A stretch of DNA of 64,000 bases from Fructilactobacillus myrtifloralis (GTDB lineage: Bacteria > Bacillota > Bacilli > Lactobacillales > Lactobacillaceae): assembly GCF_024029335.1 (NCBI RefSeq), contig NZ_CP097116.1, positions 1,394,676 through 1,458,675 of the forward strand, given 5' to 3'. Below, piece by piece: positions 34,874 through 41,816 of this stretch. The notes under the pieces were generated by a model. The model was not told the DNA's origin and made no database searches. It saw only the letters and a list, made by a program, of their open reading frames with translations. How positions within the stretch are numbered: the first letter of the stretch is position 1; every line of letters begins with the position of its first letter. The position numbers were made by a program, and so were the translations under genes.

Positions 34874-35196
34874 GTGATGAAACAGCAAAACCATTTTTGG
34901 AAGTCAAAGCATATCCAGGTGAGAATAGGACAAAATCTTATGCTCGTGTCGAAATTGGCAATAAGCAAGAATTGGAGTTTTCACTGGATTTGACTTCTAA
35001 TTTAATTTCCCAGATTTCTAAGTATGGAGACGTTCGGCCGGGTGTAATTGCACTTCTAGTCGATGTATTAGGAATTACGGATGAAGACTACAAAAATGAT
35101 AAGAATCGTGTAAAAGAAGTAGCCAACAAACACAAAGCAGTCAACGAAGCAGACAAAATCATTAAGAAAGCACAGCAAAAAGGAGAAGACAAATGA
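34870..35196 (+). CDS. Early phage protein
   Basis: 108 residues, unrecognised. An N-terminal beta-rich part (FLEVKAYPGENRTKSYARVE) and a Lys-rich helical end. Overlaps by 4 nt on both sides, so translation is coupled through the cluster 34697-35643. Confidence 0.62.
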   Translation: MSDETAKPFLEVKAYPGENRTKSYARVEIGNKQELEFSLDLTSNLISQISKYGDVRPGVIALLVDVLGITDEDYKNDKNRVKEVANKHKAVNEADKIIKKAQQKGEDK

Positions 35197-35462
35197 CAGA
35201 AGCAGTTCACTTTTCACTAGGCCGGGAAGTTTTACCAGAAGAACTGGAAAAGGCGGATGACACAAAGAAATTCATCCTGCAGCTACCTGGTGGCTCGTAT
35301 GTATACATTCAAAAAATTGATGAACACCACGGCAGAATTAATTACACCCTGGATCGTGACAAGGCCGAAGTGTTCACGGAGAAAGACATCAAGTCCAACG
35401 ACCAGTTGAACGGAATGGATAGTCTGAGTGATCGCATTTATTTGGAGGATGAAGATGATTAA
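35193..35462 (+). CDS. Early phage protein
   Basis: 89 residues, unrecognised; acidic, with FILQLPGGSYVYIQKIDEHHG in the middle. ATGA overlap with the previous gene and an 8-nt overlap with the next. Confidence 0.62.
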   Translation: MTEAVHFSLGREVLPEELEKADDTKKFILQLPGGSYVYIQKIDEHHGRINYTLDRDKAEVFTEKDIKSNDQLNGMDSLSDRIYLEDEDD

Positions 35463-35643
35463 GTTATTTACTCGTATAAAAAAAGACCGCTCACGTAGCA
35501 GCGTGAACGATCTCGAATCTAAGCTTTGGCTAAGCTCTTTTAACGCTTTTAATTCTACTACCTTAAAAAGCTCCTGGCAATCTAACAAGGCCGGTAGAAC
35601 TAATTCAGATTTGGAAAGCCATGTAATTAAAAAATTAGTTTAG
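35455..35643 (+). CDS. 62-residue Ser-rich early protein
   Basis: Starts MIKLFTRIKKDRSRSSVND and is rich in Ser, Asn and Lys; GGAGG is 6 nt before the ATG, inside the end of the previous gene. It ends 10 bp before the replication gene. No family recognised; a small chance that it is not translated. Confidence 0.5.
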   Translation: MIKLFTRIKKDRSRSSVNDLESKLWLSSFNAFNSTTLKSSWQSNKAGRTNSDLESHVIKKLV

Positions 35644-35653
35644 GTGATTAACT

Positions 35654-36613
35654 ATGACAAGAATTAAGAAGTATAAACAAGGCTACTCAATGATCAGTAA
35701 TCAATTAGTCCAAGACGACCGTTTGAGCTGGAAAGCTCGCGGCCTTTTTGGCTACTTGTGGTCCCAACCAGACGATTGGCAGTATTACGAAATAGAAGTT
35801 GCTAAGCACGCCTCAGACGGCCGTGCATCTCTCCGTAGCGGACTAAATGAACTGGAAAAATTCGGTTACCTGAGACGTAAACGGCAGCGAAATGACGGCG
35901 GCCACTTCAAGGGGTCGTATTGGGAATTATCCGATGTACCTATGTTTGAAAATCGAACACAGGAGTCACCTATGTTCGATTTTCCTATGTTGGATAATCG
36001 AACACTACAAACTAAAGACAATACAAAGTTAGTTGGTGGGTTAGTTAGTGACCAACAAAATCCAACCGAAAATGCTGAACCTCAAAATCAAGACCCAGAA
36101 TCAGAACCTGAAGCCCGGAATAAGGAACTAAGCCCAGTCGGAGTTGACGAAGCATTAAACAACTACGAAGCATTTTTTGAACGGAAGCCCAACCTGCCAA
36201 TGAAGCAGGCCATTACATCATGGGTGGCCAACTTTGGATTAGAGTTAGTGCTTTACACGATGGAATCTGCTGCTAAACGCCAGGTAAGTGCCGGAGGATT
36301 GTATTACTGGTTAGATAAGGCGTTCCAGAATTACAAGCAAAAGGGCATTAAAACTGTTGACGAAGCCATGACAGACACAGCCAAGCACAACGAAAAACAG
36401 CATCCGTCAAAGCCGGTCACTGCTAAACGTCAAGCTAGCAAAAGCAAGCCATGGCATAAACGTGGCAAGCCGAGCGTCCGTGAGACGTTGCCTACGTGGG
36501 CCAAACAATCAGACGACCAAAGAAGTACGAAAAAGCCGTCAAAAGAAGCACGGCAGATGATTAAAGAGCGGTTGGCTAGGCTGAACCGAGGAAAAGAGGT
36601 CAACACTCAATGA
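35654..36613 (+). CDS. DnaD-like phage replication initiator
   Basis: 319 residues. The N-terminal part (MTRIKKYKQGYSMISNQLVQDDRLSWKARGL to about 90) is a winged-helix DNA-binding domain as in phage replisome organisers. After a low-complexity linker (about 95-160), residues about 165-235 (YEAFFERKPNLPMKQAITSW... GGLYYWLDKAF) form a DnaD/DnaB_2 domain. A basic C-terminal tail follows. It should open the phage origin and recruit host primosome proteins; no separate helicase loader is seen. Inverted repeats in the linker may be the origin. Confidence 0.8.
   Translation: MTRIKKYKQGYSMISNQLVQDDRLSWKARGLFGYLWSQPDDWQYYEIEVAKHASDGRASLRSGLNELEKFGYLRRKRQRNDGGHFKGSYWELSDVPMFENRTQESPMFDFPMLDNRTLQTKDNTKLVGGLVSDQQNPTENAEPQNQDPESEPEARNKELSPVGVDEALNNYEAFFERKPNLPMKQAITSWVANFGLELVLYTMESAAKRQVSAGGLYYWLDKAFQNYKQKGIKTVDEAMTDTAKHNEKQHPSKPVTAKRQASKSKPWHKRGKPSVRETLPTWAKQSDDQRSTKKPSKEARQMIKERLARLNRGKEVNTQ
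35939..36005. repeat. Iteron-like repeats inside rep gene, candidate origin
   Basis: CCTATGTTNGA occurs at 35939, 35969 and 35984. GAAAATCGAACA (from 35948) is the exact inverse of TGTTCGATTTTC (from 35972), and GATAATCGAACA follows. The cluster is in the linker-coding part of the initiator, where phages often hold their origin. Confidence 0.5.
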
Positions 36614-37087
36614 CCAAGTCAATTTTAGACGCTTGCTGCGGAAACCGTATGTTTTGGTTCAACAAACATGATCCGGACACATTATACATGGATATCCGTA
36701 ATTATCATGATGTACTGGATTCAGGTCGGATTGTCGATGTTAGTCCGGACATCGTAGCTGATTTTCGCAACATGCCGTTTCCTGACAAGTCATTCAAGTT
36801 AGTGGTCTTTGACCCACCACATTTGTTACAAGCTGGCAAAAATAGCTGGTTAGCCAAGAAATACGGGGTTCTAAACAAAGATACATGGAAGGATGATTTG
36901 ACAGCCGGGTTCAACGAATGTTGGCGAGTTTTAGAAAATGGGGGGGGTGCTAGTGTTCAAATGGAGCACTCACCAAATTCCAATGAGAGACGTTTTAAAT
37001 CTATTTCCAGAACAACCTAAATTTGGTGACCGACGGAGCAAAACTCGTTGGGTAATTTTTTTAAAAGGAGAGCAAAACAATGACTAA
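36610..37087 (+). pseudogene. SAM-dependent methyltransferase interrupted at a G8 tract
   Basis: A phage class I methyltransferase: SILDACCGNRMFWFNKH, MPFPDKSFKLVVFDPPHLL (DPPH as in base-modifying enzymes) and TWKDDLTAGFNECWRVL. The frame is broken at eight G at 36940-36947, giving a 136-residue product ending in the unrelated ISRTT. With seven G the frame continues VLVFKWSTHQIPMRDVLNLF... to RRSKTRWVIFLKGEQNND, stop at 37085, about 158 residues, matching the usual family ending. It is either phase-variable or inactivated. It overlaps the replication gene by 4 nt. Confidence 0.75.
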
Positions 37088-37547
37088 AGAACGATTAGCC
37101 AAACTGAATCAAGGAAGTGGAAGACGAATGCAAATTATAAAAAATGTTGTATTTGTACTAGCTTGTGGATTCTTGCTAAACATTGCGCATCCAATTGCAA
37201 TTATCGTTAAAAATTTTTTGGTCAGTAACCACGTTTGGATTTTAATTGCATGTTTAGTTAGCTTTGCTATTTGGTCAATCATTTTTGCTCTTGTTTTAGT
37301 TTTAATGGCTATGGTTTTCGGCGATTCTGACAAGAAGATTATGCCACTCGATGACTCCACATTTATTTGTCGTAGTTATGATGAGGCTCAAAAGCACGCT
37401 AATGAATTAGTTAAAGAAGCTTCTAATCATGGGCTAGCTTGTCATATTGGTCTATTCAAACGAGATAGAAAAAGTGGAATGATTATTGGCTTTGTACAGA
37501 CGTTTAAAAGTGGTCAAGATTTAGAGGATTATTACAAAAATAAATAG
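37080..37547 (+). CDS. Two-TM phage membrane protein
   Basis: 155 residues. A basic start MTKERLAKLNQGSGRR, two membrane segments (VVFVLACGFLLNIAHPIAIIV; WILIACLVSFAIWSIIFALV), then a cytosolic domain (FICRSYDEAQKHANELVKEA). The N-terminal ten residues echo the end of the replication protein (IKERLARLNRG). Function unknown. Confidence 0.65.
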   Translation: MTKERLAKLNQGSGRRMQIIKNVVFVLACGFLLNIAHPIAIIVKNFLVSNHVWILIACLVSFAIWSIIFALVLVLMAMVFGDSDKKIMPLDDSTFICRSYDEAQKHANELVKEASNHGLACHIGLFKRDRKSGMIIGFVQTFKSGQDLEDYYKNK

Positions 37548-37556
37548 GAGTGTGTA

Positions 37557-38000
37557 ATGACTAAGAAACGAATATCGGGTGCCAAAATTAGATCGGTTCG
37601 TAATCGCTTAGGACTCACCCAATTGGAATTTGGCAAACTGATTGGCGATAAGTTCAATAGGGAAAGCACATCTTCGTTTATTGTTAGCTTATGGGAGGAA
37701 CATGATGCTTTACCTACAACGTTAGAGTTAAAAGCAATTGCTGATTTAGGCCATAAATCTATGGAATGGTTCTTTAACGATTATTCAGATGAAGAGCTAT
37801 CAGGAAATGAACGCATGTGTAGATTCTGCCATTCGCCATTCCAACCATTTAGCGACCTAAGTAACATGAACATCGTTAAAGAAACCGACATCTTTGGTTA
37901 CAGCATTTATGCATTTTGCGAGGGAAGTATGATTTGTCCAGATGCTGCTAGGATTTACTACTGTCCGATTTGCGGAAGGAGTTTAGATGACAATGACTAA
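37557..38000 (+). CDS. XRE helix-turn-helix protein with C-terminal zinc ribbon
   Basis: 147 residues. Residues 1-75 are an XRE-type DNA-binding domain (IRSVRNRLGLTQLEFGKLIG). The C-terminal half carries paired cysteines, CRFCHSPF and YYCPICGRSLDD, as a zinc ribbon. The ending CPICGRSLDDND recurs in the gene at 38249, showing that the two share a module. The DNA encoding GRSLDDN also supplies the ribosome binding site of the overlapping next gene. Confidence 0.72.
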   Translation: MTKKRISGAKIRSVRNRLGLTQLEFGKLIGDKFNRESTSSFIVSLWEEHDALPTTLELKAIADLGHKSMEWFFNDYSDEELSGNERMCRFCHSPFQPFSDLSNMNIVKETDIFGYSIYAFCEGSMICPDAARIYYCPICGRSLDDND

Positions 38001-38256
38001 TCGAGAGCACATTGAAAAATTAGGTTTGACTTTGGTTAAGTTGGAAAATGACTGGGATCCTGATAAGGACGAATATAAGCCCAAAGCTATTGGTGGAGCA
38101 CTGGTTATTCCTGAAAGAAAGGAGCATGGAATGGTTCTTCACAAGGGTGATTACTTGGTATTTAACGGGTATGACTATTGTGGCTTTTTCTATGCGGATG
38201 ATATCGACAAACTCATCACCACGGTAATTAGGAAGGATGATGAAAATAATGACTAA
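37987..38256 (+). CDS. Small protein of duplicated early module
   Basis: 89 residues, unrecognised: MTMTNREHIEKLGLTLVKLEN... HKGDYLVFNGYDYCGFFYADDIDK. Similar in plan to the product of 38481 (MTMAKKHETNRQWLERHHCV... KGDYVVLSS...YLKNDDVDK). It overlaps the preceding zinc-ribbon gene at the sequence GGAAGGAGTTTAGATGACAA. Confidence 0.62.
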   Translation: MTMTNREHIEKLGLTLVKLENDWDPDKDEYKPKAIGGALVIPERKEHGMVLHKGDYLVFNGYDYCGFFYADDIDKLITTVIRKDDENND

Positions 38257-38509
38257 AGAACAAAAAGATTGTCCTTACTGCAACGATCCTCATATAGAAC
38301 TTCCTCATATAGAACTGTCTCATATAGACATTATCGGCTCAGGCGTAACTGATGACGGTATGTTTCAAGTGGCCCCAATACTTAAAGGAGAATCAGATAA
38401 TCTCAAAGTATGGGATCGCGAAGATGGAAGAAGCTATTTAGTTAGAATCAATTACTGCCCGATGTGTGGAAGGAGTTTAGATGACAATGGCAAAAAAACA
38501 CGAAACTAA
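38249..38509 (+). CDS. Zinc-ribbon protein of duplicated early module
   Basis: 86 residues with CPYCNDPH near the start and YCPMCGRSLDDNG at the end, a split zinc ribbon. Between them HIELPHIELSHID is a 15-bp tandem repeat in the DNA. It lacks the helix-turn-helix of its relative at 37557. The start at 38249 follows AGGAAGG. Confidence 0.62.
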   Translation: MTKEQKDCPYCNDPHIELPHIELSHIDIIGSGVTDDGMFQVAPILKGESDNLKVWDREDGRSYLVRINYCPMCGRSLDDNGKKTRN

Positions 38510-38720
38510 TCGTCAATGGCTAGAACGTCATCATTGTGTTTTGGCTAAATTAGAAGAGCCATGCATCATTCTGGGGGAACATTTGGAAAAAGGTGACTAT
38601 GTTGTTCTTTCTTCAAGCGTAACGATATATGAGGCAAAGCGGCATCATGCTTATGCTGGCGTTTCTAGCATTCATGGCTACTTAAAGAATGATGATGTAG
38701 ACAAGCCGTCACGATATTAG
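38481..38720 (+). CDS. Small protein of duplicated early module (copy 2)
   Basis: 79 residues, second copy of the small protein at 37987, again overlapping a zinc-ribbon gene through the same GGAAGGAGTTTAGATGACAA junction. Function unknown. Confidence 0.62.
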   Translation: MTMAKKHETNRQWLERHHCVLAKLEEPCIILGEHLEKGDYVVLSSSVTIYEAKRHHAYAGVSSIHGYLKNDDVDKPSRY

Positions 38721-38738
38721 TGAAAGAGGATGAAACCG

Positions 38739-39005
38739 ATGAAACTAACTGAAAAAGAAAAATCAAAAATAGAATTCATTGTTAATTTTTATAATAAATC
38801 ACTGGAATTGGTCTCTGGCGGTGATGAAGAAGACAAGATGAGTATGAATGAACAATTGGAAAATTTTGAAAAGTGTGATGACGAAAAAATTTTTGAAGCT
38901 TGCAAAAAAGCTTTGGATAAAGCTTATAGCGATATTGTCAAATTCCTTAAGGAAAATGGTTTTGTACTTAAAAATCATCTAACGGGGGATGAACACCATG
39001 ACTAA
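38739..39005 (+). CDS. Early phage protein, helical
   Basis: 88 residues, unrecognised; Lys/Glu-rich and helical (MKLTEKEKSKIEFIVNFYNK). AAAGAGG is 9 nt before the ATG at 38739. It overlaps the next gene. Confidence 0.6.
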   Translation: MKLTEKEKSKIEFIVNFYNKSLELVSGGDEEDKMSMNEQLENFEKCDDEKIFEACKKALDKAYSDIVKFLKENGFVLKNHLTGDEHHD

Positions 39006-39387
39006 AAAGGAAGAAATAATTGAACCATCAGATTACGATAAATTAGCTGAATCGATGAAAGTTCAACAAAATAAAGGAGAATTAATCATGGATATGGATT
39101 TCTTTTTACAACTGGCAAGTAACGAGATTTGGAAGCATTATTGCACATTTAAGAACAAAGAATCAGGGCTTGCAACTGGGCGTCCATTTGTTATTTGGAG
39201 CTGCAAGGCGTTGCAGAATTTCAAAGCTGTTTTGGGAGTTCCGGGTTCGAACAAATGGCTGTTTGAAGTAACGTTCAATGGCGATAAGAATGCTATTTAC
39301 CTCGACAGTTATGAAAAGACTAAGAATGAAGCAATTTCACTTGAACTTGCAAAAGACCGCAAAATCTTGGAGGACGAAAATGCGTAA
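38998..39387 (+). CDS. DUF6275-like phage protein
   Basis: 129 residues. FFLQLASNEIWKHYC, RPFVIWSCKALQNFKAVL and FEVTFNGDKNAIYLDSYEKTKN resemble phage proteins classed as DUF6275 (VW-K-LQN-KAL and Y-GDK patterns); this comes from recall, not a search. Role unknown. Confidence 0.6.
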   Translation: MTKKEEIIEPSDYDKLAESMKVQQNKGELIMDMDFFLQLASNEIWKHYCTFKNKESGLATGRPFVIWSCKALQNFKAVLGVPGSNKWLFEVTFNGDKNAIYLDSYEKTKNEAISLELAKDRKILEDENA

Positions 39388-39634
39388 TAACTTTTTTGGA
39401 GACGGAACGCCAGTAACAGGCATGGTTGTTGGTGGGACCATTAGTGCTTTGAGTCAAATTATTTCAGACCAAATTTTAAAAATCGTTTCGCTTGAATCGG
39501 AACTGAACGAAAAGAAGCAAGAAAATCGAGAACTCAAGTCCCAATTAACTTTGTTGAAAAACAAGCCGGATAATGCTCAGGAAAGTGAGGATGATACAAA
39601 TGGACATGGAGAAATGCCCGTCAATGACATTTAA
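39380..39634 (+). CDS. Small coiled-coil phage protein
   Basis: 84 residues. A Gly-rich start (GDGTPVTGMVVGGTISALSQ) and a coiled coil (ILKIVSLESELNEKKQENRELKS). GGAGG precedes ATG 39380, which lies inside the end of the previous gene; the following gene overlaps its 3' end. Confidence 0.62.
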   Translation: MRNNFFGDGTPVTGMVVGGTISALSQIISDQILKIVSLESELNEKKQENRELKSQLTLLKNKPDNAQESEDDTNGHGEMPVNDI

Positions 39635-39857
39635 GCAAATTAGTTATTCAGTTGATTTTCAAGAGTTTGAGGATGCTCAGAATTATCTCAACGAAACGAT
39701 TATGCGATTCAAAAAAGATGGATACACAATTCAAAAGGTGGCTTTAAAGTCTGTTGAGCGGTCGGAATCTGAGAAAGTTGGGTTTAGACCTACATTGATA
39801 GCAGGCGAGAGGTCTAAAACTTTTGTTGTTCAGATTAAGGTATGGAGAAAGCCATGA
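39600..39857 (+). CDS. Small phage protein
   Basis: 85 residues, probably alpha/beta (TFKQISYSVDFQEFEDAQNYL; TFVVQIKVWRKP). It faintly recalls Cse60-like phage proteins, not enough to name it. It overlaps both neighbours. Confidence 0.58.
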   Translation: MDMEKCPSMTFKQISYSVDFQEFEDAQNYLNETIMRFKKDGYTIQKVALKSVERSESEKVGFRPTLIAGERSKTFVVQIKVWRKP

Positions 39858-40075
39858 AGAAAGGCGATTGGATAATGATCATTGGATTGTGTTTGCTGGC
39901 ACTAGCATTAGTGTTGTCGTATTTCTTTGATAACGGATGTAGCGGATGCTTAGGAATAATTTTCCTATTTATTTTATTTGGCTACATCATGGCCTATTCG
40001 TGGCTATGGTTTCCAATCATGATAATCGTGGCAGCAATTTATGTAGTTAGTAGAATTATCAAAAATAAGAACTGA
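39854..40075 (+). CDS. Small phage membrane protein
   Basis: 73 residues with two or three hydrophobic segments (WIMIIGLCLLALALVLSYFF; CLGIIFLFILFGYIMAYSWL; FPIMIIVAAIYVVS). ATGA overlap with the previous gene. Unrecognised. Confidence 0.6.
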   Translation: MKKGDWIMIIGLCLLALALVLSYFFDNGCSGCLGIIFLFILFGYIMAYSWLWFPIMIIVAAIYVVSRIIKNKN

Positions 40076-40099
40076 ATTTCTTACTGTTAAAAGGATGTG

Positions 40100-40408
40100 A
40101 TGACTTTGGAGACGATTAAACAACACAATGACCGAATGGCCAGAATCATAAATGGCTATTCTTCAAAGCTTCAAATTTACTTGAACTTCGATAACTTGGA
40201 AGGATTTGGAAAGCAGCTAATTAAGATTATTCATTCTAAACCGGAAGAAGCACCGGTTGCAGAAGCGGTGGCCAACATCAAAGCAGTGTTTACTGATTAT
40301 TTTGATGCCAAGCTGCCAACAACGTCTGATGGATGCCAGGCGTTGCTATCACTAATTAACAATGTTTGTAGAGAAAAGGTTATGGAGCTAACTGGTTCGT
40401 TAGTTTAA
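40100..40408 (+). CDS. Phage protein, helical
   Basis: 102 residues, unrecognised; helical (MTLETIKQHNDRMARIINGY). AAAAGGATGTG precedes the start. The ATG is preceded by an in-frame GTG at 40097. Confidence 0.6.
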   Translation: MTLETIKQHNDRMARIINGYSSKLQIYLNFDNLEGFGKQLIKIIHSKPEEAPVAEAVANIKAVFTDYFDAKLPTTSDGCQALLSLINNVCREKVMELTGSLV

Positions 40409-40426
40409 CCAGGAGGGATGATTTAG

Positions 40427-40516
40427 ATGGCAGTAATTTGGGTAGGGCTTAACGTATTATTATTTTCGTTGTTTTTGCTAGTTTTGGTATTTGGATTCGT
40501 AATCCACACTTGGTAA
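40427..40516 (+). CDS. 29-residue membrane peptide
   Basis: MAVIWVGLNVLLFSLFLLVL and a short end: one membrane helix. AGGAGG is well placed. It begins like the membrane peptide at 34567. The frame continues open after the TAA into the next small frame. Confidence 0.5.
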   Translation: MAVIWVGLNVLLFSLFLLVLVFGFVIHTW

Positions 40517-40540
40517 CACATCCAACTAAAAATCATTATC

Positions 40541-40675
40541 ATGGTAATCGTAATAGTTGGAGTGATTGGACTGAGATTTTGGTTCCTAATGTCTCCGAGT
40601 CTTGAGCAGTCATTCATCGACACTTTTGGAAAAACGTTCTTCGATTACGTAAAGTGGCACATGATTCTTAACTAA
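40541..40675 (+). CDS. 44-residue frame downstream of an in-frame TAA
   Basis: MVIVIVGVIGLRFWFLMSPS then a soluble tail (FIDTFGKTFFDYVKWHMILN). There is no ribosome binding site. The frame is the same as the 29-residue peptide before it, separated by one TAA and eight codons. It may be the broken second half of one ancestral membrane protein, or be reached by readthrough or reinitiation. Confidence 0.35.
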   Translation: MVIVIVGVIGLRFWFLMSPSLEQSFIDTFGKTFFDYVKWHMILN

Positions 40676-40712
40676 CAAAATGATGATAAGTTTAGATTGG
40701 AAGGATGATTAA

Positions 40713-40976
40713 ATGGCAGTTGCATTGCGAAAAATGTATTACATCGAGTTTGTAAATACGCAAGGTGAAACATTAGGTTATTTTCAAATTGATAATGATA
40801 GTTATTGCTGGATAAGCGATAATCCATCGATGTTTAATGATCCTGATGTATTAGAACGTTTATATAGGGAAGAATGGGGCAAAAGAAATGCTAAGCCTAA
40901 TTTTCACGTTAACTTGATGGAAGCGACAGTTATGGATAGTGGAATGATAAAAAAATTACCTAACGTTACTTTTTAA
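40713..40976 (+). CDS. Phage protein before arpU
   Basis: 87 residues, unrecognised (MYYIEFVNTQGETLGYFQID). GGAAGGATG precedes the start. Last gene of the early rightward cluster before the late regulator. Confidence 0.58.
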   Translation: MAVALRKMYYIEFVNTQGETLGYFQIDNDSYCWISDNPSMFNDPDVLERLYREEWGKRNAKPNFHVNLMEATVMDSGMIKKLPNVTF

Positions 40977-40988
40977 TTATGTATAAAA

Positions 40989-41080
40989 AAAGCCCACCAA
41001 GAATGGCAGGCGATACGCACATACGTTTGTATTAGACTACTAAAGTATATCATATCGTCATTGTCGTTAAGGAGGGCTTT
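40989..41080 (+). promoter_or_regulatory. Long-range helix covering the arpU ribosome binding site
   Basis: AAAGCCCACC at 40989-40998 pairs with GGAGGGCTTT at 41071-41080 (nine pairs, one A-A mismatch), closing a 92-nt element just before the arpU ATG. The 3' strand contains the ribosome binding site AAGGAGG. Within are smaller inverted repeats such as ATAC/GTAT. Confidence 0.45.
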
Positions 41081-41082
41081 GA

Positions 41083-41502
41083 ATGGATTTAATCCCCGAA
41101 ATTGATCGTGAAGCAACTATCAAAGCAACAAAACGTTTTTTCAAAAAGGTGTGGCCAAGAATAGTCCTCCAGTCAGGTTTATCAGCAATTTCACTTCGTT
41201 CTCCTGAAATCACTGACATGCCCTCATCGGCACCAGTTGGGAATTCCAATGAAGAGTTAGTCGTGCGGATGCTTGATTCCCAAACGCAAGTTAAGAACAT
41301 CATTCGCTGCATGGATTCGCTCGAGACGAAAAAGAAAACTATTCTCAGAGAAGCCTACATCAGTAACATACAAAATTGGAAAATTGCCCAGGAGATTGGT
41401 TATAGCTTACCTAGGTATTATCAATTGAAAAATGAAGCTTTAGTTGACTTTGCAGATGCTGCTACTGTTTATGGCTTTGATTTGTTAGTGGAAAAATCAT
41501 AG
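41083..41502 (+). CDS. arpU: ArpU-type late transcription regulator
   Basis: 139 residues of the ArpU/RinA-like family that switches on phage late transcription. The C-terminal half (TKKKTILREAYISNIQNWKIAQEIGYSLPRYYQLKNEA) is a sigma-like helix-turn-helix. The N-terminal part is helical and basic (ATIKATKRFFKKVWPRI). It precedes the structured RNA and the packaging genes, the normal place for this regulator. The start codon directly follows a helix that would hide its ribosome binding site. Confidence 0.85.
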   Translation: MDLIPEIDREATIKATKRFFKKVWPRIVLQSGLSAISLRSPEITDMPSSAPVGNSNEELVVRMLDSQTQVKNIIRCMDSLETKKKTILREAYISNIQNWKIAQEIGYSLPRYYQLKNEALVDFADAATVYGFDLLVEKS

Positions 41503-41558
41503 TTTTATTAGATTAAAGTTAGAGTTCATTAATATTCACTCATGCAATAATTAGTATT

Positions 41559-41787
41559 GTAAGAAAAGTGTGGAGCGCTTCTCTTACCATCTTGTTTATA
41601 TGATGATGGGCTTTTCAAATTTAATCATCATCCGTCGACGGTTCTTATTCTGGTTCGACTCCAGGAGACGGATTTGGGTGTATCGTACCCAGACACTCGT
41701 GTCACGAAACCGAAAGCCACGTAAAAATAATGGACTTCAAGGGACGTGGCCGGAAGTTATGCAATCACTCAGGTGGTTGCTTTTTTT
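41559..41787 (+). ncRNA. Structured RNA with tRNA-like minihelix, late-operon leader
   Basis: A gene-free stretch between arpU and the late genes forms a series of hairpins: 41559-41587 (GTAAGA/TCTTAC); 41630-41673, a 7-bp acceptor-like ATCCGTC/GACGGAT stacked on a T-arm (TTCTGG, loop TTCGACT, CCAGGA) with an 11-nt linker; 41675-41691 (TGGGTG/TACCCA); 41692-41703 (GACA/TGTC); 41716-41750 (GCCACGT/ACGTGGC); and a terminator at 41761-41787. The order suggests a regulatory leader or a free RNA. No convincing protein frame occupies it. Confidence 0.62.
41761..41787 (+). terminator. Rho-independent terminator before late genes
   Basis: GCAATCAC, loop TCAG, GTGGTTGC and seven T. It stands upstream of the packaging genes, so late expression needs a downstream promoter, readthrough or antitermination. 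Confidence 0.88.
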
Positions 41788-41816
41788 GTGTATAAATTTA
41801 GTTGGGAGTGATTGCA

